Assembly (NCBI RefSeq): GCF_036067295.1
Contig: NZ_CP107954.1
Span: 7,874,001 to 7,938,000 of the forward strand
Source of the DNA: Kribbella sp. NBC_00382
Lineage (GTDB): Bacteria; Actinomycetota; Actinomycetes; Propionibacteriales; Kribbellaceae
Reading direction: 5' to 3'
Length of the DNA stretch: 64,000 bases
Shown here: positions 15,093-22,392 of the stretch, piece by piece
Position numbering within the stretch: the stretch's first letter is position 1
Layout: each line of letters opens with the position of its first letter
Notes under the pieces: model-generated
Told to the model about the DNA's origin: nothing
What the model saw: the letters and a program-made list of their open reading frames with translations, nothing else
The model's database searches: none
Translations under genes and position numbers: made by a program

Positions 15093-17765
15093 TCAGTGGG
15101 TTGGCAGGGTGGCTCGGGAGTCGGGCGCCAGAGTGGAGAGGAGGTGCGGAGCGTCGATGAGGTTGAGGTTGGAGGGGTCCAGTAGGTGGGGGTGGAGGGC
15201 GTAGACCTCGGCGCCGGATTTGGGGTCGATGTCGCCGGTGATGACTGCGACAAAGTCGGCGCGATTGGCGGCGTCGAGGTCCCAGTACCGGTCGGGTTCC
15301 AGGCGGGCGGTGAGGCGGCGGGCGAAGTCGGTGATGGATTCGGTGTCGTTGCGGAGGTAGCCGACGATCGAGTTGTCGGAGCAGCGGACGACCACTTCGT
15401 CGGTACGGGCGGCGGCGTGCCAGCAGGAGAGTTCCCACAGGCTCACTCGATCGCCGGCGCCGTGGACCTCCTCGAGAGCCGCCGCCATCAGCGCGACATG
15501 ACCGCCGTACCGGGCGATGTTGTGGCCGAAGCCGGCCGCGCTGAGGTTGACGTCGTACCAGCGGAGTTCCTTCGTCCGCAGGTCGATGCCGAACGGCAGC
15601 AGGATCTTCGCCGGCCCGCTCAGGTCGAACCGCTCCTCCACCGCCGCCGGATCGAACAATCCCGACGGCGTCCGCATCACTCCGACGAAGCCACGCTCCA
15701 AATGCTCGAATGCGACGTCGTTGTAGCTGAACACCGCGGGCAGCACGTACCGGCCCCCAACCCGCTGCACAGCAACAAGATCCAGGTCGACGAACTCGGT
15801 CGCGCCGAGCGGAAGCGGCGCCGACGTCAGATCGCCCGAATGCACCAGCGCGTCCTGATCGAACCGGTACCGCGTGTAGTCACACAGCCCGACGAACGCC
15901 CAGTCCTCGTCGAACACCGCGACCGACAGATCGAGATCCACCCGACGATCCTCCGGCTCGACCCAATGCAGGAAGAGCCGCAGCAGGTCGTCCTCCGGGA
16001 TCGGTTGCGAACTCCCCCGCGTCATCCGCAGCAACGACGAGGACGCACTCCGCTCCGACCCGGGCGCTGCGATCCGGGCCAAATCCTCGTCCAGGAACGC
16101 CCTCCGCGCCCGCGGCAAAGCCGTTGCCCGACGCAACAACTCCCCCACCAGTACTGCGCCCAGCGCGGCGGCCAGCTCGGCCGGCAACGGCTCCCGCTCG
16201 TCGACGGCGGTCCAGACCCGTGTCGTCCCGCCGCGCGGAAAGAACAGCCGCAGATCGCCCGGCGGCGTACGGACCTGACCGAGGGCCGCCGTCAGCACCA
16301 CCGGCGACACATCCGACACCGCGGTCGTGACAGCTTCGATCAAGGTCGCCTGCGAATCCGCCGGCACCGCACGAGCCAACTGCACCAACCGCCGCAACAT
16401 CTCCCCCGGCCGCCCCCGCAACAACTCCAAAGCCAGGTCCGGCCGCCCGTAGGCGAAGGCCTGCTCAACCCGACTCGCAAACGTATTCATCGTGAGCCGG
16501 CTCTCGCTGCCCGCTCCCCCTGAACCGCCCGGCTGCCGTGCTGCGCCCGAGCGGCTTCGCCCGTCCTCCAGCTGGATCAGCGGATGACGCGCAGCCTCGC
16601 TCAAGATCGCCCGGGCCGCCGAGGTCGCTGCATCGAGTTTCGTCTTGCGTAGTACGGCGAACGCCAGCGCGGCGACGGGGTAGCGCGCGGCGAACTCGAA
16701 CGGGTGCAGGTTCTCCGCGATCCGCTTCCATGCGCGCTCGTGCCGCAGCATGTCCTCGACGAGCAACTCGACCGGCAAGCGATCGAGCCGGCCCAGCACC
16801 GTACGCCGAATTGCCCGCGGCAACGATTGCCGTCGCACCGGCGGCGTCCGCAACCCCGGATCGGCCCCCATCAGCACGTACACCAGTCGCAGCGCGTCCG
16901 TCGCCGTCTGCACCAAATCGTCAACCAATGAAGGGAATCGCGGCATCAACTGCGCGAGCACGAGAGCCCGAGTCTCGCGCACCGGAATCACATCAGGCAG
17001 CCAGCCGGGATCTGCCTCGGCCAGCAACACCGCGAGGTCAGCCCGATCGGCCGCCGACAACGGCGCACGCCGACCCAGCAGGTCAGCCGCCATCCTCCGC
17101 ACAGCATCCGCCGGCGCAAGCGACAACAACCGCAACCGATCCCCAGGCCCTGACGCCGACGCGGACCCACGGGCCGAAGCCGAGGCGGACCCGGAGGCAG
17201 ACGTGGACCCGGAGGTCGGAGCTTCATCGGATGATGGTTCGAGGAAGGGGTCGTCGAGGTCGATGCGGCGTAGGCAGAGGGGGCAGGCGCTGAAGTCGGC
17301 GCCGTCCCAGCAGGACCAGCAGACCAGATGTGCGCACGGCGATACCGGGTGGACCGTCTTCACCTCGCCGCACAGGACGCACGGCTGCCCCGGCTCCTGC
17401 AGCAACCGGGCGAAGACGCGGTCGATGTAGAAGGTCTCGGTGTTGCCCGGCACGCTCTCGGGGAAGCCGCGGAAGAGCGGCACGTGGGATGCGTCCGCAC
17501 CCGATTCCTGATCGAGCAGGTCGAGTACGGCTTGGCCGAGGCCGGCCAGCGCCAGCGGGCTCAGGCCTGCGCAGTGGCGATAGAGGTCGGCCGACAGCAC
17601 CAGCCCGCGCTGGATGAGGTCAGCCTGCAACGCGGTCAGCCCGGCCTGGGTGCTCAACGGGTGACGAAGCCACTGCCAGGCGGATCGGCGTACCGGCGGG
17701 GTGAGCCGGGTGGCATCGACCAGCTTGCTGCGGCGCAGTAGCACTGCTGCCTGGAGATCAGGCAT
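15093..17765 (-). CDS. MXAN_6230/SCO0854-type RING domain protein with TerD-like region
   Basis: 890 aa from the ATG at 17765, which has GGGGAGG 6 nt upstream. A RING-type zinc finger lies at residues about 129-170 (CVLC ... CAHLVCWSCW ... CPLC), unusual for bacteria. A long helical middle follows. The C-terminal third resembles TerD/tellurium-resistance domains: LDLSVAVFDEDWAFVGLCDYT, then GATEFVDLDLVAV and RYVLPAVFSYN. Bacterial RING/TerD proteins of this kind are typical of Streptomyces and myxobacteria and have been linked to stress or phage-response ter modules. A Ser/Ala/Gly repeat linker lies around residues 185-205. No other ter gene is adjacent. Ubiquitin-like ligase activity is not shown. 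Confidence 0.88.
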   Translation of the reverse strand: MPDLQAAVLLRRSKLVDATRLTPPVRRSAWQWLRHPLSTQAGLTALQADLIQRGLVLSADLYRHCAGLSPLALAGLGQAVLDLLDQESGADASHVPLFRGFPESVPGNTETFYIDRVFARLLQEPGQPCVLCGEVKTVHPVSPCAHLVCWSCWDGADFSACPLCLRRIDLDDPFLEPSSDEAPTSGSTSASGSASASARGSASASGPGDRLRLLSLAPADAVRRMAADLLGRRAPLSAADRADLAVLLAEADPGWLPDVIPVRETRALVLAQLMPRFPSLVDDLVQTATDALRLVYVLMGADPGLRTPPVRRQSLPRAIRRTVLGRLDRLPVELLVEDMLRHERAWKRIAENLHPFEFAARYPVAALAFAVLRKTKLDAATSAARAILSEAARHPLIQLEDGRSRSGAARQPGGSGGAGSESRLTMNTFASRVEQAFAYGRPDLALELLRGRPGEMLRRLVQLARAVPADSQATLIEAVTTAVSDVSPVVLTAALGQVRTPPGDLRLFFPRGGTTRVWTAVDEREPLPAELAAALGAVLVGELLRRATALPRARRAFLDEDLARIAAPGSERSASSSLLRMTRGSSQPIPEDDLLRLFLHWVEPEDRRVDLDLSVAVFDEDWAFVGLCDYTRYRFDQDALVHSGDLTSAPLPLGATEFVDLDLVAVQRVGGRYVLPAVFSYNDVAFEHLERGFVGVMRTPSGLFDPAAVEERFDLSGPAKILLPFGIDLRTKELRWYDVNLSAAGFGHNIARYGGHVALMAAALEEVHGAGDRVSLWELSCWHAAARTDEVVVRCSDNSIVGYLRNDTESITDFARRLTARLEPDRYWDLDAANRADFVAVITGDIDPKSGAEVYALHPHLLDPSNLNLIDAPHLLSTLAPDSRATLPTH

Positions 17766-18223
17766 GGCAAGCCTCCCCGAGGTGCCCGAAGGACGGGCGA
17801 AAGCGTCACGGACATGAGCGCCAGGGGCGGAGAGCGGACGCGCTAGATGCCTGGTGAAGGAGAAGGAAGCACGTCCAGGAGCCGCCCCTGGCAATCAGAA
17901 CGCTACCGGGCCCCACCGACAGTTTTTACGACGTCATCCGGGAAGAGGTCACCGGAGATGAAAGAGGTCCGGCACCAGGGTCGGGGCCGCCCCGCCCAGA
18001 CCCCGGTACCAGACATCACCAGGATAGAGGCGTCGGACAAGGAGTGCTGCACCGGCTGCCACTTTTGACACTGATCCGCCCCTTCAAACCCTTGAATTCT
18101 GCACACCAGTGCCAGTGCTGGTACCGACCAGTCACCGTGTGCTCGATCACGCTGACGGACCGTCCACGCGAGGGAAAACCCTAGGCCTTACGGGACGGAG
18201 GTGTCGGGCTACGGATAGTGGTT
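17766..18223. other. Intergenic region between the RING gene and the MFS gene
   Basis: About 460 bp between divergent genes. Short open frames here (for example near 17.85-18.1 kb) are Arg/Pro-rich, have no RBS and show no family character. I see no RNA gene. It presumably holds promoters for both neighbours. Confidence 0.5.
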
Positions 18224-19477
18224 ATGTTCGTCAGTGTGGCGAATGCGGCGGTGGCGAAGGCTCGGTGGCGGGACGTCTTCGGCCATGCCGAGTTTCGCGC
18301 CCTGTTCCTGGCGGGCGTGCTGTCCGTCATCGGCGACCAGCTCGCCCGGGTCGCGCTGTCGGTCCTCGTGTTCGACCGGACCAACTCGGCCGGACTGACC
18401 GCTCTCACCTACGCCCTCACGTACGTTCCGGATCTGCTCTTCGGGCCGCTGCTGGCCGGATTCGCCGACCGCTACCCGCGGCGGCGCGTGATGATCATCA
18501 CTGACCTCGCGCGGGCAGTACTGGTGGCTCTGATGGCGATCGATGCGCTGCCGCTGCTGGTGGTCATCCTGCTGCTGGTCGCACTGCAGGCCTTCGGCTC
18601 GCCGTTCAACGCCGCCCGGGCCGCGACCCTCCCGGTGGTACTGCCAGACGACCACTACGTGCTGGGCAAGGCCGCGAACGACATGGTCGTCCAGTTCAGC
18701 CAGGTACTCGGCTTCGGAACAGGCGGCCTCGCAGTAGTCGCTGTAGGCGCCTCAGGTGGCCTGCTGCTCGATTCCCTGACTTTCCTGCTCTCCGCAGCCT
18801 TCATCGCTTTCGGCGTACGCCATCGCCCAGCACCCGCCCGAGCGTCGGAGGGCGAGCCCAGGCGCAGCTACCTGAAGGACCTGGCCGCAGGCGCGTCTCT
18901 AGTCGCCCGTACTCCGAGCCTGCGGTCGCTGGTCGCGCTGGCCACCGTTGCCGGGTTCTACGTCACCGTGGAGGGCCTGGCCGTCCCGTACGCCGATGAG
19001 ATCGGTGGTGGACCAGAATCCGCCGGGCTACTGCTGGCCGCCCAGCCTGCCGGCGCTGTCCTCGGGATGTGGCTCATCACCCTGTGGACGCCTGAACGCC
19101 GGATGCGATTCCTGGGGCCACTGGCGATCGCCGCCTGCGTTCCGTTGGTGTTCTGCGCGCTACAACCAGGTTTGCTCGTCACCATGGTGCTCTGGGCGCT
19201 GTCCGGCGCCGCCTCGGCGTACCACCTGCCCGCCAGCGCGAGCTTCGTACAGGCCGTACCGGACCATCAGCGCGGCCAGGCGTTCGGTGTGGCGAGCACG
19301 GCTTTGAAGAGCAGTCAGGGCCTCGGGATTCTGCTCGCCGGTGTCCTGGCCGAGCAGTTCAGCCCATCGCTTGCATTGGCTCTGATGGGTTCCGTCGGGG
19401 CATTGGCAGCGGTCGCGGCGGGCGCCGCCTGGCGGCGCGCCCGCCGAATTCCGGCCGAGTCCGTAAAATCCCGGTAA
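18224..19477 (+). CDS. MFS transporter
   Basis: Major facilitator superfamily permease, about 417 aa with roughly 12 membrane segments. The MFS loop motif between helices 2 and 3 is GFADRYPRRRV. The pattern resembles the macrolide-efflux (MefA)/enterobactin-exporter-like group, so a drug or siderophore exporter is plausible. The start is uncertain: an ATG at 18224, a GTG at 18218 or a GTG at 18236 are all in frame and none has a clear RBS. The transcript may be leaderless. It converges on the GNDWF repeat peptide gene, with 72 bp between the stops. Confidence 0.88.
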   Translation: MFVSVANAAVAKARWRDVFGHAEFRALFLAGVLSVIGDQLARVALSVLVFDRTNSAGLTALTYALTYVPDLLFGPLLAGFADRYPRRRVMIITDLARAVLVALMAIDALPLLVVILLLVALQAFGSPFNAARAATLPVVLPDDHYVLGKAANDMVVQFSQVLGFGTGGLAVVAVGASGGLLLDSLTFLLSAAFIAFGVRHRPAPARASEGEPRRSYLKDLAAGASLVARTPSLRSLVALATVAGFYVTVEGLAVPYADEIGGGPESAGLLLAAQPAGAVLGMWLITLWTPERRMRFLGPLAIAACVPLVFCALQPGLLVTMVLWALSGAASAYHLPASASFVQAVPDHQRGQAFGVASTALKSSQGLGILLAGVLAEQFSPSLALALMGSVGALAAVAAGAAWRRARRIPAESVKSR

Positions 19478-19496
19478 ATCGAATCGTGAAACCCAT

Positions 19497-19544
19497 GCCG
19501 GAGAATCAGTCCGGCGCTGCGTAAAGGAAGAGTAAAGATTTACT
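19497..19544. terminator. Two small hairpins between convergent MFS and repeat-peptide genes
   Basis: GCCGGA (19497-19502) pairs with TCCGGC (19510-19515). AGTAAA (19531-19536) pairs with TTTACT (19539-19544) and is followed by TTT. They lie between two convergent stops and may act as weak terminators. Confidence 0.4.
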
Positions 19545-19549
19545 TTTCG

Positions 19550-19735
19550 TCACCAGTCGTTACCGCCACCGGTGGCGGGTACGAACCAGTCGTTGCCGCC
19601 GGTGAACCAGTCGTTGCCGGTCCCGGTGAACCAGTCGTTACCGCCCGTGAACCAGTCGTTTCCCCCGTGGAACCAGTCGTTACCGCCGGTGAACCAGTCG
19701 TTGCCGGTGCCGGTCGTGCGCGCTGCCTTGCTCAT
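19550..19735 (-). CDS. GNDWF-repeat small protein (candidate repeat-core peptide precursor)
   Basis: A 61 aa protein. After a 10-residue N-terminus (MSKAARTTGT) it is almost entirely tandem GNDWF units: six GNDWF and a terminal GNDW directly before the stop. Spacers are mostly TG/TGT, with one H and one longer VPATGG. The AACGACTGG codons are invariant in all seven copies and TTC in the six with Phe. The flanking Gly codons vary among GGC, GGT and GGA, and Thr between ACC and ACG, as expected for a real coding sequence. No membrane segment or signal peptide is seen. The RBS is weak (GAGAAA at about 3-8 nt, AAGGG further up). It is divergent from the diguanylate cyclase gene. Repeated identical cores recall multi-core RiPP precursors, but no modifying enzyme is adjacent. 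Confidence 0.72.
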   Translation of the reverse strand: MSKAARTTGTGNDWFTGGNDWFHGGNDWFTGGNDWFTGTGNDWFTGGNDWFVPATGGGNDW

Positions 19736-19852
19736 GGTTTCTCGACCCTTCGAAGAAGTGTTTGGCTGGATTGAATCCGGATACAGGGGTGACCTGCCGT
19801 GAACAGGCCGTTACGATGAATGCATAACCGCTCAGGTCGAACTGTGAGGCGC

Positions 19853-21190
19853 ATGATGATTCTGATCGGTCGGAGCAGCTGGGTGCCACCCCGGCATTGG
19901 AAGCTCTGGTCGTTGCCGGCCGCCGCGCTGGGATATGTGATTGCGATTGATTTGATCGCGGTCACGATTACCACAGTCGCTGTGCGCTCGACCCTGACCG
20001 GACCCAATGCGGGGGTTACTTCGTCAGAATGGGCCGCGTTCGCCGTCCTGGCGGCCGCCTCGACGCTGCACTTGGAGTCCGCCCGCGGGATCGAGCGGCG
20101 CCGGGAGATGGCCGCCAACACGTCCCCGCACACGAACCTGAAGTGCCTGTGGGTCTTCGCCAGCCTGCTGTTGCTGCCGCTGTCGCTGGTCGTCCCGCTG
20201 ATCGTCTGGTCGTACCTGTACTCGTGGTTCCGGGTGTACGGCCGGACCGTGGCCCACCGCAAGATCTTCTCCACGTCTTCCTACGTCCTGGCCAGCGCTG
20301 CCGCTGCCGCCGTACTGCGGGCGGGTGGGCTGATCGCCGAGCCTCGTGTCCCGACCAGTTTCTGGACCCTGCTCGTGGTGATCGCCGCGGCGGCGACCTG
20401 GTGGCTGGTCAACTACGCGCTCGTGATCGGCGCGATCCTGCTCGCCTCCCCGGAGGCGACCGCCCGCCAAGCGCTGGGCGAACTGTCCGACCAGCTGGTG
20501 GTCTGCGCCGGGCTGGGCCTGGGCGTGGCGATCGCGGCGGTGCAGTCGTCATACCCATGGGTCGTCCCGGTGCTGATGGTGACCGTGCTCGCGCTGCACC
20601 GCGACCTGCTGCTCCCGCAGTACCAGCGGGCGGCGGGTACTGACCTCAAGACCGGCCTGGCCAACCCGTCGTACTGGGCCAGTGCGGTGCCGGTGGAGCT
20701 CGCCCGCGCCGAGACGCTGCGCAGCACGGTCGGGCTGCTGATGCTCGACCTGGACAAGTTCAAGGAGATCAACGACACCTACGGGCACCCAGCGGGTGAC
20801 CAGGCGCTGAAGGCGGTCGGTGACAGCGTCCGGGCCGAGGTGCGCCAGGGTGACCTGGTGGCGCGCGTCGGTGGCGACGAGCTTGCGGTACTGCTGCCGG
20901 GTGCCTCGGAGACCGAGGTGCTGGAGGTCGCGGAGCGGATCCGGGACCGGCTCTCCACGCTGACCCTCTCGGTCAGTACGACGGGGACGCAGAAGGCTGT
21001 CATCACCGGCGTACCGGCATCGTTCGGTGCCGCGGTCTACCCGGAGGTGGCGGTGACGATGGACCAATTGATCCTGGCCGCCGACAACGCGCTGCTCACG
21101 GCGAAGCGGGCCGGGCGCAACACGATCGTCTCCGCGCGACCGCTCCCGCCCGCCGTCGGCGAGCGTGCCGACCACCCGGTCGGCGACTGA
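19853..21190 (+). CDS. Membrane-anchored GGDEF (GGDEL) diguanylate cyclase-like protein
   Basis: About 445 aa from the ATG at 19853; an adjacent ATG at 19856 is better spaced from GTGAGG, and a longer start at 19820 also exists. The N-terminal half has about six hydrophobic segments (for example LLLLPLSLVVPLIVWSYL) forming a membrane sensor. The C-terminal GGDEF domain has LDKFKEINDTYGHPAGDQ, the active-site loop GGDEL (residues 340-344, Leu for the usual Phe) and an intact inhibitory RxxD site (R331-D334) five residues upstream. Catalytic Asp/Glu positions are kept, so c-di-GMP synthesis is likely. It is divergent from the GNDWF peptide gene across about 115 bp. Confidence 0.92.
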   Translation: MMILIGRSSWVPPRHWKLWSLPAAALGYVIAIDLIAVTITTVAVRSTLTGPNAGVTSSEWAAFAVLAAASTLHLESARGIERRREMAANTSPHTNLKCLWVFASLLLLPLSLVVPLIVWSYLYSWFRVYGRTVAHRKIFSTSSYVLASAAAAAVLRAGGLIAEPRVPTSFWTLLVVIAAAATWWLVNYALVIGAILLASPEATARQALGELSDQLVVCAGLGLGVAIAAVQSSYPWVVPVLMVTVLALHRDLLLPQYQRAAGTDLKTGLANPSYWASAVPVELARAETLRSTVGLLMLDLDKFKEINDTYGHPAGDQALKAVGDSVRAEVRQGDLVARVGGDELAVLLPGASETEVLEVAERIRDRLSTLTLSVSTTGTQKAVITGVPASFGAAVYPEVAVTMDQLILAADNALLTAKRAGRNTIVSARPLPPAVGERADHPVGD

Positions 21191-21224
21191 ACGTAGTACT
21201 GCCTCACTCAGCGACATGGGTCCG

Positions 21225-21268
21225 CCCTCCTCAAGGCGCTGGTGCAATTACCAGTGCCCTGAGGAGGG
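21225..21268. terminator. Long hairpin between convergent genes
   Basis: CCCTCCTCAAGGCGCTGGT (21225-21243) and a near-perfect 19-nt complement (21250-21268) form a stem with two mismatches and a 6-nt loop. It lies between the convergent GGDEF and oxidoreductase genes. It lacks a U-tract on either strand, as is common for actinobacterial terminators. Confidence 0.8.
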
Positions 21269-21285
21269 ATTGGTCTAACCCATGG

Positions 21286-22260
21286 TCACCGGATCCTGAT
21301 CAAAGCCTTACCTAGCAGTGACCGGGACTCGAGCGCGGTGTGGGCTTCGGCGAGCTGGTCGAGGGTGAAGGTCCGGTCGATCACGGGGGTCAGGTCGCCC
21401 TGGCTGACCCGTTGCAGGACGTCGGCGCTGGTGATGGTGGTCTTGAGGTTGCCGATCCGGAGGTCCTGGATGCCCTTGACGGTGATCCGGCGGCGCTCGG
21501 CTTCGGATGGGTCGTACTGCGCGAAGCCGCCGCTCGGGGCTCCGTGGGCGGAGAACCAGCCGCCGTCCTTCACGGTGCTGAAGGCGGTCGCGCCGAGCGC
21601 TCCCCCGGCGCCCTCGAAGGCGATGTCGATGCCTTCGTTGTTCGTTGCTTCTAGCACCAGCTTCTGCCAGCCCTCCACGCTGTAGTCGATCACCACGTCG
21701 GCGCCTTGAGCCTTGACGAGGTCGAGCTTCGCCTGGCCGCGCGCTGCCGCGATGACGTGGGCGCCGGCCTTGTGCGCGACCTGGACGAGGAGAACTCCCA
21801 TGCCACCGGCGGCGGCCGTGATCAGGACCTCTTTCCCTTGCAGGTCAGGGGAAAGCTGCTCGAGAAGCAAGGTGGTGAAGCCGTCGCCCGCAGCTGCCAC
21901 GGCCCTCTCGAGATTGAGGTCTTCCGGTACTTCGACCAGCCCCGCGACCGCGGCGACGCCGACCTCCGCGTGCGCGCCGAAGTCGACGGTACGGCCGATC
22001 ACCCGACGGCCGATCCACTTCTCGTCGACGTCCGCGCCGACCTCGCGGACCGTGCCGCCGAACGAGTTGCCGGGGATGTAGGGCGGCGTCACGTCGAAGA
22101 ATCCGCCGTGTTCCCCCTTCCGAATCGCCGTCTCGACGAAGATCAGGTCGGTCAGCTCGATGTCGACGAGCACCTCCCCAGCATCGGCGACTGGTACCGG
22201 CCAATCCTGTACTTCGATCACGTCGGCCTCGCCGAACTTCGTCACTACCGCTGCCCGCAT
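21286..22260 (-). CDS. Zinc-independent MDR-type quinone/NADPH oxidoreductase-like protein
   Basis: Medium-chain dehydrogenase/reductase of 324 aa, the length of quinone oxidoreductases. It begins MRAAVVTKFGEADVIEV, with the GroES-like fold at residues 1-120 and a Rossmann domain with AAAGGMGVLLVQVA near residue 150. The zinc ligands of alcohol dehydrogenases are absent, so it should be a reductase of quinones or enones using NADPH. It ends LLGKALIRIR, typical for the QOR group. It is monocistronic and divergent from the SNF2 helicase. Confidence 0.92.
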   Translation of the reverse strand: MRAAVVTKFGEADVIEVQDWPVPVADAGEVLVDIELTDLIFVETAIRKGEHGGFFDVTPPYIPGNSFGGTVREVGADVDEKWIGRRVIGRTVDFGAHAEVGVAAVAGLVEVPEDLNLERAVAAAGDGFTTLLLEQLSPDLQGKEVLITAAAGGMGVLLVQVAHKAGAHVIAAARGQAKLDLVKAQGADVVIDYSVEGWQKLVLEATNNEGIDIAFEGAGGALGATAFSTVKDGGWFSAHGAPSGGFAQYDPSEAERRRITVKGIQDLRIGNLKTTITSADVLQRVSQGDLTPVIDRTFTLDQLAEAHTALESRSLLGKALIRIR

Positions 22261-22376
22261 CCGCCTGGCTCCATCCGTTGCCGTCCGCTGTTGCCTTGAG
22301 CCTGCAACCTCAACGTGAGTTCAGGTCAAGCTCGATCCCTGTGGACAACGGAATCTGAGATGTCGGTGGTGATCGG

Positions 22377-22392
22377 TAGGGTTCGTGGGGTG
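22377..22392 (+). promoter_or_regulatory. TAGGGT -10 box seven nt before a GTG start (leaderless promoter candidate)
   Basis: TAGGGT at 22377-22382 is followed by 7 nt and the GTG at 22390, so transcription should begin at or next to the start codon. No good -35 is seen. The same arrangement occurs before the genes at 41934 and 62892. Confidence 0.5.

Noticed and set aside
15186..16523. A 445 aa plus-strand frame
   Set aside because: Antisense to the RING/TerD gene; its composition is that of a GC-rich shadow frame.
17847..18106. Short frames on both strands between the RING and MFS genes
   Set aside because: No RBS, biased composition and no recognisable family.
19550..19735. A CRISPR-like array, given 21-24-bp direct repeats
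   Set aside because: The repeat spacing is a multiple of three, there are no unique spacers, and the units are coding. No cas gene is near.
19572..19802. Plus-strand frame with NQSLPPV repeats
   Set aside because: It is the antisense of the GNDWF repeats. In this frame one of the repeat differences changes an amino acid (Leu to Phe) where the minus frame change is silent, and it has no leader-like start or RBS.
19550..21190. Calling the GNDWF peptide a cyclophane- or graspetide-type RiPP
   Set aside because: No radical SAM or ATP-grasp gene is adjacent and the Trp-Phe-Thr spacing does not fit the known three-residue cyclophane pattern.
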